Source of the DNA: Bacillota bacterium
GTDB taxonomy: Bacteria > Bacillota > Clostridia > Acetivibrionales > DSM-1351
DNA: 12,554 nt
NCBI GenBank assembly: GCA_023392075.1
Contig: JAEVZU010000085.1
Span: 1-12,554, forward strand
Direction of reading: 5' to 3'
The notes under the pieces are model-generated. The model searched no databases, was not told where the DNA came from, and saw only the letters and a list, made by a program, of their open reading frames with translations. Every line of letters begins with the position of its first letter. Positions within the stretch are counted from its first letter, which is position 1. Below, piece after piece: positions 5,968 through 12,069 of this stretch. Both the position numbers and the translations under genes were made by a program.

Positions 5968-6559
5968 AGTAACAGGCGGTATCCCGGTTCCGGATAAGTT
6001 CAACCAGCTGGCAGTGCTCATTATATACCTTTCCCAGCATTTCAGGCAAATACATGGTCAAAACCCTGTACCTGTTGTAATGAATCCGCGTTGTGCTCAA
6101 TATGTCCCAGGCAGTAGCATGATCTGCGGCTTTGAATATCATTCTGTGATATTCATTATCCAGTTCAAGAAATTCCTGTACGGTACCGGCTTCTTCAACC
6201 ACGTCCTTTTGATGACGGAGATTTTTCTTTATCTCCGGGGGAAGCTCTGCACCATTTTCCATAATCTCGCGTATAATTTGATTTTCCAGAAGATTTCGCA
6301 TGAAGACACTTTCGCTCACATAGGAAAGGTCTATCAATGACACAAATGTGCCCTTCTGTGGGTATATATTAATAAGCTTTTCATGGGACAGCCTGATAAA
6401 AACCTCCCTTACGGGTGTTCTGCTGACCTTCAGCAAATCTGATATTTCGGTCTCGCTGATCATCTGACCGGGTTTATATTCAAGATTAAGTATTTTATTT
6501 TTTAACTCCTGATAGATTACTTCCTTCAAAGGAAGCACATTCCGTTCAATTCTGTTCAA
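5888..6559 (-). CDS. GntR-family (FadR/FCD type) repressor, likely of the eda-kdgK operon
   Basis: The 223-residue protein has an N-terminal GntR winged helix (about 10-76: LPLKEVIYQELKNKILN, KPGQMISETEISDLL, VSRTPVREVFIRL, wing YPQKGTFVSLID) and an all-helical FCD effector domain. Probable FCD metal ligands are Asp134, His138, His182 and His204. The C-terminus ALKEKYPDYF is normal for clostridial members, so the gene is intact. TTG 6559 is chosen as start because GGAGG (6569-6565) lies 5 nt before it; ATG 6571 and GTG 6589 are in frame but have no ribosome binding site, and ATG 6571 overlaps the GGAGG. The gene is divergent from eda-kdgK; FCD regulators of this type commonly bind sugar acids, so 2-keto-3-deoxygluconate or a uronate-derived compound is the likely effector. 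The 3' end overlaps the preceding membrane gene by 80 bp. Confidence 0.88.
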   Translation of the reverse strand: MNRIERNVLPLKEVIYQELKNKILNLEYKPGQMISETEISDLLKVSRTPVREVFIRLSHEKLINIYPQKGTFVSLIDLSYVSESVFMRNLLENQIIREIMENGAELPPEIKKNLRHQKDVVEEAGTVQEFLELDNEYHRMIFKAADHATAWDILSTTRIHYNRYRVLTMYLPEMLGKVYNEHCQLVELIRNRDTACYSILKRHHYSGLDHPKALKEKYPDYFL

Positions 6560-6793
6560 ATTAACCTCCATGAGCCGCATAGCGGCCACAAAATATTATG
6601 TAAGAAGTATCCTTTATCGCAATGTGGCGAATAAAGGAGGTTAATTGGCCATGCGCGTTTTCAAAGTATTTAATCAAATTCATTTCTGAGTCAAGTACTA
6701 TTAATACTTTGAATATGTCGCGCGGCCATAAATTCAAAGGTTGGCTTGGAAGACGAGCGATAGTGGAGTCTTCCAAGCTAACTCCCTGTTAGC
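6559..6793 (-). promoter_or_regulatory. Highly structured leader region of gntR with Shine-Dalgarno sequestration potential
   Basis: Five inverted repeats fill this stretch. GCTAAC (6777-6782) pairs with GTTAGC (6788-6793). A 14-bp stem, 6741-6754 with 6768-6781, overlaps it, so the two exclude each other. A large stem joins 6647-6674 and 6700-6727 (GGCC, GCGCG and CAAAGTATT parts pair). CCTTTATCGC (6611-6620) pairs with GCGAATAAAGG (6627-6637). GCCGC (6574-6578) pairs with GCGGC (6582-6586). In addition AATTAACCTCC (6559-6569), the complement of the gntR Shine-Dalgarno and start, pairs with GGAGGTTAATT (6636-6646). On the gntR transcript this forms an anti-Shine-Dalgarno pairing that competes with the 6611-6637 hairpin. 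No known riboswitch was recognised. The gntR start of transcription is not visible. Confidence 0.5.
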
Positions 6794-6912
6794 ATTATTA
6801 CATAGCACTTACTATTTTAACATAAGTGCCTTTACAATTATATAAATTTGAGCAGCTACGAAATTTTTCAAATGAGATACTTTTAAAAACAAGCTCATTG
6901 CCGAAACCAATA

Positions 6913-6941
6913 TTGACACTTAACTTGTATACTAGTATATT
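6913..6941 (+). promoter_or_regulatory. Sigma-A promoter of eda-kdgK
   Basis: TTGACA (6913-6918), 17-bp spacer, TATATT (6936-6941). Predicted start near 6948, leader about 73 nt. The remaining 6794-6912 stretch is AT-rich and shows nothing else recognisable. Confidence 0.78.
6928..6939. promoter_or_regulatory. GntR-type operator TATACTAGTATA in the eda promoter
   Basis: A perfect 12-bp palindrome, preceded by TTG, covers the spacer and the -10 of the eda promoter. FadR-type GntR proteins often bind sites with a GTATAC-like core such as TTGTATAC, which is present at 6925-6932. Together with the divergent gntR gene this indicates repression of eda-kdgK by that protein. Confidence 0.6.
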
Positions 6942-7020
6942 AATATATAAGAGATGATTTATCAATAACTTTCAATAGAATAAATAAAATCAACCCATTG
7001 GGAAAAAGGAGCCAAGTATT

Positions 7021-7671
7021 ATGAACAAGAATGATGTTTTGCAAAAGATCTGTGACTGCGGAGTAGTAGCCGTTGTAAGGGCAGAAAGTGCCGATCAGGC
7101 CATGAAGATCGCTGATTCCTGTGTTGAGGCCGGAATATGCGCTATCGAGATTACTTTTACCGTAAATGGAGCCCTGGAGGTTATTAAAAAGCTTGCGGAA
7201 TCCAACAAGGACGGAAAAATCCTCATCGGCGCCGGAACAATTCTTGATCCCGAAACCGCAAGAGCTGCTATACTGGCAGGTGCACAGTTTATTGTAAGTC
7301 CCTGTCTGAATACCGAAGTGGTTAAAGTTTGCAACAGATACCAGATTGCCTGCATGCCGGGTGCAATGACGGTTAAGGAAGCCGTAGAAGGCCTGGAAGC
7401 GGGTGCGGACATTATAAAGGTATTTCCGGGAGAACTCTTCGGACCGGCAATCATCAAGGCTTTCAAGGGACCTTTGCCATACATAAGGCTTATGCCCACC
7501 GGCGGTGTAAATCTGGATAACGTAGATGAATGGATCAAAGCGGGCAGTGTTGCGGTTGGAGTTGGAGGAAATCTGACAGCCGGAGCTAAAAAGGGTGACT
7601 ATGAATCCATAGTTACCATAGGAAAGCAGTTTGTTGAAAAAGTAAAACAGGCTAGAGGTCGTAACATCTAA
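7021..7671 (+). CDS. eda: 2-keto-3-deoxy-6-phosphogluconate (KDPG/KHG) aldolase
   Basis: This class I aldolase splits KDPG into pyruvate and glyceraldehyde 3-phosphate in the cytoplasm, the last step of the Entner-Doudoroff route and of uronate (pectin) breakdown. The 216 residues match the family length and form one TIM barrel. Visible active-site residues are Arg20 (VVAVVRAE), the general acid/base Glu43 (AIEITFT), the Schiff-base Lys133 (DIIKVFPGELFG), plus SPCLN and PTGGV phosphate-binding segments. ATG 7021 follows AAGGAG by 9 nt. kdgK follows after 79 bp and supplies its substrate. The TAA stop lies inside the left arm of a 13-bp perfect hairpin (7660-7703). The upstream promoter carries a GntR-type palindrome. 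Confidence 0.96.
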   Translation: MNKNDVLQKICDCGVVAVVRAESADQAMKIADSCVEAGICAIEITFTVNGALEVIKKLAESNKDGKILIGAGTILDPETARAAILAGAQFIVSPCLNTEVVKVCNRYQIACMPGAMTVKEAVEGLEAGADIIKVFPGELFGPAIIKAFKGPLPYIRLMPTGGVNLDNVDEWIKAGSVAVGVGGNLTAGAKKGDYESIVTIGKQFVEKVKQARGRNI

Positions 7672-7703
7672 AACATAGGCAATGTATGAATTTAGATGTT
7701 ACG
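7660..7703. repeat. Perfect hairpin spanning the eda stop codon, arm shared with 4863-4933
   Basis: CGTAACATCTAAA (7660-7672) and TTTAGATGTTACG (7691-7703) are perfect 13-nt inverted repeats with an 18-nt loop. The eda stop TAA is 7669-7671. There is no T-run, so it is not a terminator; it probably tunes stability or translation between eda and kdgK. The 14-mer at 7661-7674 is identical to 4870-4883. Confidence 0.7.
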
Positions 7704-7750
7704 GATTACTGGAGCTTTAAAGTAATAGATAAAATCTTAGGAGGTCTGTT

Positions 7751-8851
7751 ATGTCAATTCTTAACTTAAAACCAAAAGGAAGTTACAAATATGATTGTAT
7801 ATCCCTGGGAGAAGTAATGCTGAGACTTGATCCCGGAGACGGCAGAATTAAAAACACCAGAGAGTTCAAAGCCTGGGAGGGCGGGGGAGAATACAATGTT
7901 TCCAGAGGACTCCGCAAGTGCTTCGGAATGAATTGTGCTGTTGCGACGGCATTTGCAGATAATGATATCGGCAGGCTGATCGAGGATTTGATACTGCAGG
8001 GCGGGGTCGATACCTCTTTAGTTAAGTGGATGCCCTTTGACGGAATAGGCCGTGCTGTCAGAAACGGTCTGAACTTCACAGAAAAAGGCTTCGGTATAAG
8101 AGCTGCCCTGGGGGTATCGGACAGGGCCAATACAGCTGCGTCACAGCTGAAGGCAGGGGACATGGATTGGGAATATGTCTTTGGAAACCTGGGTGCAAGG
8201 TGGTTCCACACCGGCGGTATTTTCGCCGCATTGTCGGAAACCACTCCCGAGGTGGTAATTGAAGCTGTCAAGATTGCTAAAAAATATAATACCATTGTAT
8301 CCTATGACCTTAATTACAGACCCTCCCTGTGGAATTACATCGGCGGGAACAAAAAGGCGCAGGAAGTCAACAAGGAAATAGCAAAGTATATTGATGTTAT
8401 GATAGGAAATGAAGAAGATTTCACTCAATGTCTGGGTTTTGAAGTAGAAGGAAATGACTCCAGCCTGAAGGAGCTGGATATTGAAGGCTATAAAAAAATG
8501 ATTGACAAGGTTGTAAAGGAATATCCCAATATGAAGGTTGTAGCCACCACCCTCAGAGGAGTTAAGACTGCAACGGTCAATGACTGGAGTGCCATTTGCT
8601 GGGCGGAGGGCAATATTTACAGATCAATTGAGTTCCCGGCACTTGAAATATATGACAGGGTCGGCGGCGGAGACAGTTTTGCATCAGGTCTGGTTTACGG
8701 CCTAATGACTGCAGATGATGCACAGAAGGCCGTCAACTACGGTGTAGCACATGGCGCTTTGGCCATGACAACTCCTGGTGATACCTCCATGGCCAGCCTG
8801 AAAGAGGTTGAAGGTGTAATGAAGGGGCTGGGGGCAAGGGTTGTAAGATAG
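7751..8851 (+). CDS. kdgK: 2-keto-3-deoxygluconate kinase, PfkB family
   Basis: A ribokinase-fold (PfkB) sugar kinase of 366 residues that most likely phosphorylates 2-keto-3-deoxygluconate to KDPG, the substrate of the Eda aldolase encoded just upstream. It opens with SLGEVMLRLDPGDGRI and the sugar-binding WEGGGEYNVSRGLRKCFG, typical of the KDG kinase branch. The C-terminal PfkB signature reads DRVGGGDSFASGLVYG, with catalytic Asp308 and the anion hole in GGGD (family usual GAGD). The late motif TTPGDTSMASLKEVE also fits. It is somewhat longer than the usual 310-340 residues, with extra length around 220-260. ATG 7751 follows AGGAGGT by 5-6 nt. It is cotranscribed with eda and ended by the terminator at 8884. 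Substrate is inferred from family and the neighbouring aldolase. Confidence 0.92.
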   Translation: MSILNLKPKGSYKYDCISLGEVMLRLDPGDGRIKNTREFKAWEGGGEYNVSRGLRKCFGMNCAVATAFADNDIGRLIEDLILQGGVDTSLVKWMPFDGIGRAVRNGLNFTEKGFGIRAALGVSDRANTAASQLKAGDMDWEYVFGNLGARWFHTGGIFAALSETTPEVVIEAVKIAKKYNTIVSYDLNYRPSLWNYIGGNKKAQEVNKEIAKYIDVMIGNEEDFTQCLGFEVEGNDSSLKELDIEGYKKMIDKVVKEYPNMKVVATTLRGVKTATVNDWSAICWAEGNIYRSIEFPALEIYDRVGGGDSFASGLVYGLMTADDAQKAVNYGVAHGALAMTTPGDTSMASLKEVEGVMKGLGARVVR

Positions 8852-8883
8852 GTACATTATATGTCAGAATTAAATGATAAAGG

Positions 8884-8922
8884 AAAACGCGGAAGCCGCT
8901 CGCCAGGGGCTTTCGCGTTTTT
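8884..8922. terminator. Bidirectional intrinsic terminator after kdgK
   Basis: AAAACGCGGAAGCC (8884-8897) pairs with GGCTTTCGCGTTTT (8908-8921) over 14 bp with one G-T wobble, loop of 10 nt, and five T on the right. The A-run on the left gives T on the minus strand, so it can also end the convergent transcript from 9432. Confidence 0.9.
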
Positions 8923-8973
8923 AGGGTAAGGGTACCGTGTGTCCGGCAAAGCTGAATTAAAGACAAGTTACTT

Positions 8974-9432
8974 CTAATAAATTTTACTGTAAATCACGTA
9001 ACTTCCTCCTTTTAAGATTATTGTTGTTATGAGCAAAACAAGTGATATATAGAATGCTGACACATTAAAAAGAGCCGTTGTACATGTAACAAAAAATAAA
9101 ATCAAAAGCAAGATATCAATAACGATACCACCACTTTTAATATGGAGAAGCTGTTGCCGTTCATCTGTTTCCTCTACTGATTGCGCCAAAAGCAGGTTCT
9201 TGTTTTTAAGTAATTTTTTGTTGTAAACAATCAGATGAATCACATAGATTAATCCGCCGAAGAAAATAATCCTGCTAACATTTTCAGCTAAAGATGTCAT
9301 TTGGTGAGAATCTCCAAGGCCAACTTCACCAACAATTACCATATATACAAACATAAGAATTAAAACAAGCCATGATGCTCGAATTCTCAATTTGATTTTT
9401 TCTGAAAAATTTCTACCTGTAAAATACTTCAT
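8974..9432 (-). CDS. Small four-helix membrane protein, partner of the XRE regulator
   Basis: The 152-residue protein has four predicted membrane segments: about 19-39, 54-70, 100-119 and 123-148. Between the second and third lies a polar cytoplasmic stretch (NKKLLKNKNLLLAQSVEETDERQQLLHIKSGG) with a DERQ motif reminiscent of the DUF2178-type proteins that often follow small XRE regulators. ATG 9432 is preceded by AGAGG with 9-nt spacing inside the end of the regulator gene, overlapping it by 20 bp, so the two are translationally coupled. The pair could form a signalling unit in which the membrane protein controls the regulator, but that is inference; no enzymatic motif is visible. Confidence 0.72.
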   Translation of the reverse strand: MKYFTGRNFSEKIKLRIRASWLVLILMFVYMVIVGEVGLGDSHQMTSLAENVSRIIFFGGLIYVIHLIVYNKKLLKNKNLLLAQSVEETDERQQLLHIKSGGIVIDILLLILFFVTCTTALFNVSAFYISLVLLITTIILKGGSYVIYSKIY

Positions 9433-9652
9433 ATTGCATATCCTCTAATTCTTTATTTTCTTTCAGGCAATATAATTCTTCTATAGTTATATCAAAAACA
9501 GAGGCAATACGATATGCTAACATCAGTGAAGGGTTGAATTGACCTTTTTCTAGTGAAATAATCGTTCTGGATGATACCTTCACTTTTTCAGATAATTGTT
9601 GCTGAGTCATTTTAAATTGTATTCGATATTCTTTAATCTTGTTCTTCAACAC
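9413..9652 (-). CDS. Small XRE/Cro-type transcriptional regulator
   Basis: A compact helix-turn-helix protein of the XRE/Cro family: KNKIKEYRIQFKMTQQQLSEKVKVSSRTIISLEKG and then NPSLMLAYRIASVFDITIEELYC, the usual five-helix fold, with a short acidic tail. I place the start at GTG 9652 (or TTG 9649), since GAGAGG lies 6 nt before it and the family normally begins with M-x-N-K-I-K-E. An ATG at 9685 is in frame but has no ribosome binding site, lies only about 8 nt after the predicted transcription start, and sits within the operator palindrome. The gene is first in a two-gene operon with the membrane protein. The 36-bp palindrome over its promoter suggests autoregulation. Targets unknown. Confidence 0.85.
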   Translation of the reverse strand: MLKNKIKEYRIQFKMTQQQLSEKVKVSSRTIISLEKGQFNPSLMLAYRIASVFDITIEELYCLKENKELEDMQYEVFYR

Positions 9653-9667
9653 TAATTGCCTCTCTTC

Positions 9668-9703
9668 ACATGAAACAAACTTCATGTGAAGTTTGTTTCA
9701 TGT
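9668..9703. promoter_or_regulatory. 36-bp palindromic operator over the XRE promoter
   Basis: Arms ACATGAAACAAACTTCA (9668-9684) and TGAAGTTTGTTTCATGT (9687-9703) are perfect 17-nt inverse copies around a 2-bp centre. It covers the -10 element and predicted start of the XRE operon, ending before its ribosome binding site. Most likely the binding site of the XRE dimer or tetramer. Confidence 0.7.
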
Positions 9704-9728
9704 TATCACCTAAATATAGTTTTGTCAA
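9700..9728 (-). promoter_or_regulatory. Promoter of the XRE/membrane protein operon
   Basis: On the minus strand TTGACA (9728-9723), 17-bp spacer, TAACAT (9705-9700). The -35 is perfect and the -10 matches at four of six positions. Confidence 0.6.
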
Positions 9729-9875
9729 TAAAATAGTAGACCCTCTTTATACAACTTTTATATCAACTTCATAAGCCTGACTACTCCGGACCAATACCTC
9801 ACGAATTAAACCCTCCAACAAGGTTTCAGACATAACCGGTCAAAGTGCAAACAACTTAATCAGGTAAATATTTTT

Positions 9876-9893
9876 ATAAGTTTTGAAACTTAT
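9876..9893. repeat. 18-bp palindrome at the ECF promoter -35
   Basis: ATAAGTTT (9876-9883) and AAACTTAT (9886-9893) are perfect inverse copies around TG. The candidate ECF -35 TGAAAC (9884-9889) lies in it, so a regulator could bind here; it may also be chance in AT-rich DNA. Confidence 0.4.
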
Positions 9894-9912
9894 TTTAAAT
9901 TTTCTGTGTATA
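9884..9912 (+). promoter_or_regulatory. ECF-type promoter of the sigma factor operon
   Basis: TGAAAC (9884-9889), 17-bp spacer, TGTATA (9907-9912) resembles the Bacillus SigW/SigM-type pattern TGAAAC-N16-CGTATA with one base more spacing and one change. It supports autoregulation by the encoded sigma factor. No better sigma-A promoter was seen in the interval. Confidence 0.5.
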
Positions 9913-9972
9913 TAGTAATGTACAAGACAAGATAAAACTATTTTAATTTGATATAAAGGAGGCTTTTGCAGC

Positions 9973-10527
9973 TTGATTAATGAAGCAAAGATCCTGGCAA
10001 ATCTGAGAGGGAAAAAGAGAGGTTCACTTGATAAGGTAATTGATATATATACCCCCTACATAAGCGTAATTGTATATAACATTATCGGAAGAGTGATGAC
10101 AAATGAAGATATAGAAGAGGTTATTTCGGATACATTTATTTCACTTTGGAAACACGCTGATGTAATCAATAATGAAAAAGGCAGTATCCGAGCATATCTC
10201 GGAGCAATAGCGCGCAATGGCGCAAAAAATAAGCTGCGTGGGGTGGAAAACCACATAGAGCTTGATGAAAATATAATTTCTAAGGATGTAGAACCCCAGG
10301 GGAATTTGATTTTAAAAGAGGATAAAATACTGCTTATGGAGTTGATTACACAGCTGGGAGAGCCTGATAGCGAGATTTTTATCAGATATTATTACTTTGG
10401 AGAAAGCATCGGAAAAATATCTCAGCGAACGGGAATCTGTACTTCTACTATAAAAACCAGATTGGCGCGGGGACGAATAAAGCTAAAGGAGGTTTTAGTA
10501 AAAGAGAGGTGGGAAAGTAATGAATAA
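9973..10527 (+). CDS. ECF-type RNA polymerase sigma factor (sigma-70 family)
   Basis: A 184-residue extracytoplasmic-function sigma factor. Region 2 spans about residues 27-92 (YTPYISVIVYNIIG, the polymerase-binding NEDIEEVISDTFISLWKH, and GSIRAYLGAIARNGAKNKLR), and region 4 about 118-175 with the helix-turn-helix IGKISQRTGICTSTIKTRLARGRIKLK. Region 3 is absent, as expected. The start is TTG 9973, 10 nt after AAAGGAGG; no in-frame ATG fits. It overlaps the next gene by 8 nt (ATGAATAA), showing translational coupling to its membrane anti-sigma partner. An ECF-like promoter upstream suggests it drives its own operon. The inducing signal is unknown. Confidence 0.92.
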   Translation: MINEAKILANLRGKKRGSLDKVIDIYTPYISVIVYNIIGRVMTNEDIEEVISDTFISLWKHADVINNEKGSIRAYLGAIARNGAKNKLRGVENHIELDENIISKDVEPQGNLILKEDKILLMELITQLGEPDSEIFIRYYYFGESIGKISQRTGICTSTIKTRLARGRIKLKEVLVKERWESNE

Positions 10528-11851
10528 AAGACTTGATGCACTATCAAATGAAGTGGGCTGTGAATGTTCAAATTTTAAAATAGATACTAAAAATATTAAA
10601 AATAAAGTTAACACAACGCTAAATTCCGATCTTGAAGAAAAGAGAATTTACATGAAACAGAAATTAATAAAAATAATTGCTATTGCAGCTGCTATTGTTG
10701 CTTTAGGCGCAACAACAGTATTTGCGGCTGTTAATTCTGATTTACTAAAGGAATTTTTTGCAGGAGATGCCTCTGCTGTACAGAACCATGTAAAAACGCC
10801 CAGAGAAAGTGTTACTGACGGGCGATTTACTTTAACCCTGGAGCAGGTGCTTGCCTCAAAATATCAGGTGCTTGTGGTATTCTCGATAGAGGGCTTAACA
10901 ACTGAAGCAGTCAGTGAGCTTATGAGAGATGGCAAAGAAGACTTAATGAGCAATACTGATTCAATATCCTTTGGTCCAAAAGATAAGAAGGCTATAGAGC
11001 AGTCTAAGTTTAATGGTTATACCTGGGGAGAAATAGAGGAAAAAAGAACCTCTACAAAAAGATACTGGACACTTTCCAGTTCATATAGTTTAAATGAGAA
11101 TGAAGAAGATTACTACATTAAACTGGGCGTAATGAATCCCTCAAAAGAAATCACCGTACCTATGAAGTGCAATGTGGAAACATTGGATTTGGTACTAAAA
11201 AACCCTTCTTACGGTGATACTGAGATAAAAATGACTCCGATTGGTGTGGTGTTGGAGACAACTAGCAATGAGACAGAATTTTTTACAAACGTATTCTTCC
11301 GGATGAAAAATGGAGAAATAAAAACCTTTAATGAACTCTTAAAAGATAACATGGACTATGGGAACGAACCTGCACAGGAAAAGATGAAAGGTGGTGCCCT
11401 GTTTCACAGTATTATGAATTTTTGCGATTTTAAGAGTGTAATTGTCGACAAAATAGAATATGACATCAAGGACACCTCAAAAACAAAGACAGTAGAAATT
11501 GATAAAAAACTATACCCGTTTAAAATAAAACCTGTTAATAAAGACAAATGTTATATGCCTGTCAACGAATTTTGCGAAAAAATCGGTGCTGCCATGGAAT
11601 GGGATGATAAAACAGAAGCATTAACCATTACATATAGGGACTTAAAATATGTTATCACCAATGGCAGTAACGTTGCCTTAAAAGATGGGAAGAAAGTATC
11701 ACTTTATAATGATGAAGAAATATTTTTCTCTGACGGTAAACTGGTAGCTTCGATAGACTTTATTGGGGAGGCAATGCATATGGATATAGGATTCCCATTT
11801 GAATTGCGAAAAGTTCCTGAAGAAGATTGGACTTGGACTGTTATACCGTAA
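10520..11851 (+). CDS. Membrane anti-sigma-like protein, DUF4179-type with copper-amine-oxidase-like stalk domain
   Basis: The 443-residue protein has a cytoplasmic N-terminus of about 47 residues with the pattern IDTKNIKNKVN...LEEKRIYM, as in anti-sigma factors that accompany this class of sigma factor, then one hydrophobic segment (about 49-71). The extracellular part begins with a DUF4179-like region (NSDLLKEFFAGDASAVQ; VTDGRFTLTLEQVLASKYQVLVVFSIEG) and continues to about 300. Residues about 334-415 resemble the copper amine oxidase N-terminal-like stalk domain (CYMPVNEFCEKIGAAMEWD, TEALTITY, VITNGSNVALKDGKKVSL). The stalk fusion is unusual and may sense cell-wall status. ATG 10520 overlaps the sigma stop. 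An internal ATG at 10652 would give a signal-peptide-like start but lacks the N-terminal anti-sigma part and a good ribosome binding site. It likely binds the sigma factor and releases it on an external signal. Confidence 0.8.
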   Translation: MNKRLDALSNEVGCECSNFKIDTKNIKNKVNTTLNSDLEEKRIYMKQKLIKIIAIAAAIVALGATTVFAAVNSDLLKEFFAGDASAVQNHVKTPRESVTDGRFTLTLEQVLASKYQVLVVFSIEGLTTEAVSELMRDGKEDLMSNTDSISFGPKDKKAIEQSKFNGYTWGEIEEKRTSTKRYWTLSSSYSLNENEEDYYIKLGVMNPSKEITVPMKCNVETLDLVLKNPSYGDTEIKMTPIGVVLETTSNETEFFTNVFFRMKNGEIKTFNELLKDNMDYGNEPAQEKMKGGALFHSIMNFCDFKSVIVDKIEYDIKDTSKTKTVEIDKKLYPFKIKPVNKDKCYMPVNEFCEKIGAAMEWDDKTEALTITYRDLKYVITNGSNVALKDGKKVSLYNDEEIFFSDGKLVASIDFIGEAMHMDIGFPFELRKVPEEDWTWTVIP

Positions 11852-12003
11852 AATAAAGCGGAATCGTGAAGCAGCACACTAATCCACACTTAATGCGGAT
11901 AATATATAATCTGATGGGTAAAGGCCCCGAACGCGTGGGAGCTACAGAGGAAAAGCAAAACAAGAAGAGGCTCCCGGTGTATCCAAAAGCCATACTTTCA
12001 TTA
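11852..12003. other. Intergenic stretch with a short GC-rich coding-like island, origin unknown
   Basis: Between the anti-sigma gene and the hairpin lies a stretch whose middle (about 11915-11985) is richer in G and C than its surroundings. On the plus strand it encodes, without a stop, a hydrophilic run GKGPERVGATEEKQNKKRLP that looks like part of a real protein, but no ribosome binding site or continuation supports a gene. GGGAGC (11937-11942) and GCTCCC (11970-11975) can pair. It may be a remnant of an inserted or deleted gene. Confidence 0.3.
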
Positions 12004-12054
12004 AAACTTAGCAATGTATACTCTAATAAAATTAGTGTATATATTGCTAAGTTT
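12004..12054. terminator. Long hairpin between convergent genes, probable bidirectional terminator
   Basis: Two 24-nt arms (12004-12027 and 12031-12054) pair with 22 Watson-Crick pairs, one G-T wobble and one T-T mismatch around the loop AAA. The arms begin AAACTTAGCAAT and end ATTGCTAAGTTT. It sits between the plus-strand anti-sigma gene and the minus-strand hydE, with short T-runs at both ends, as expected for a shared terminator. Confidence 0.75.
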
Positions 12055-12069
12055 GATTATAACCAAATT

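Noticed and set aside
6645..6689. Mini-frame with AAAGGAGG (TTG 6645 or ATG 6651, ending TGA 6689), possible leader peptide
   Set aside because: The Shine-Dalgarno-like sequence is explained as the complement of the gntR Shine-Dalgarno in the inverted repeat, and no plus-strand promoter precedes it.
6561..6776. 71-codon minus-strand frame upstream of gntR
   Set aside because: It is made of the inverted repeats of the leader region, has no ribosome binding site and resembles no family I know.
9685..9685. ATG 9685 as start of the XRE gene
   Set aside because: It is inside the operator palindrome about 8 nt from the predicted transcription start and has no ribosome binding site; GTG 9652/TTG 9649 fit better.
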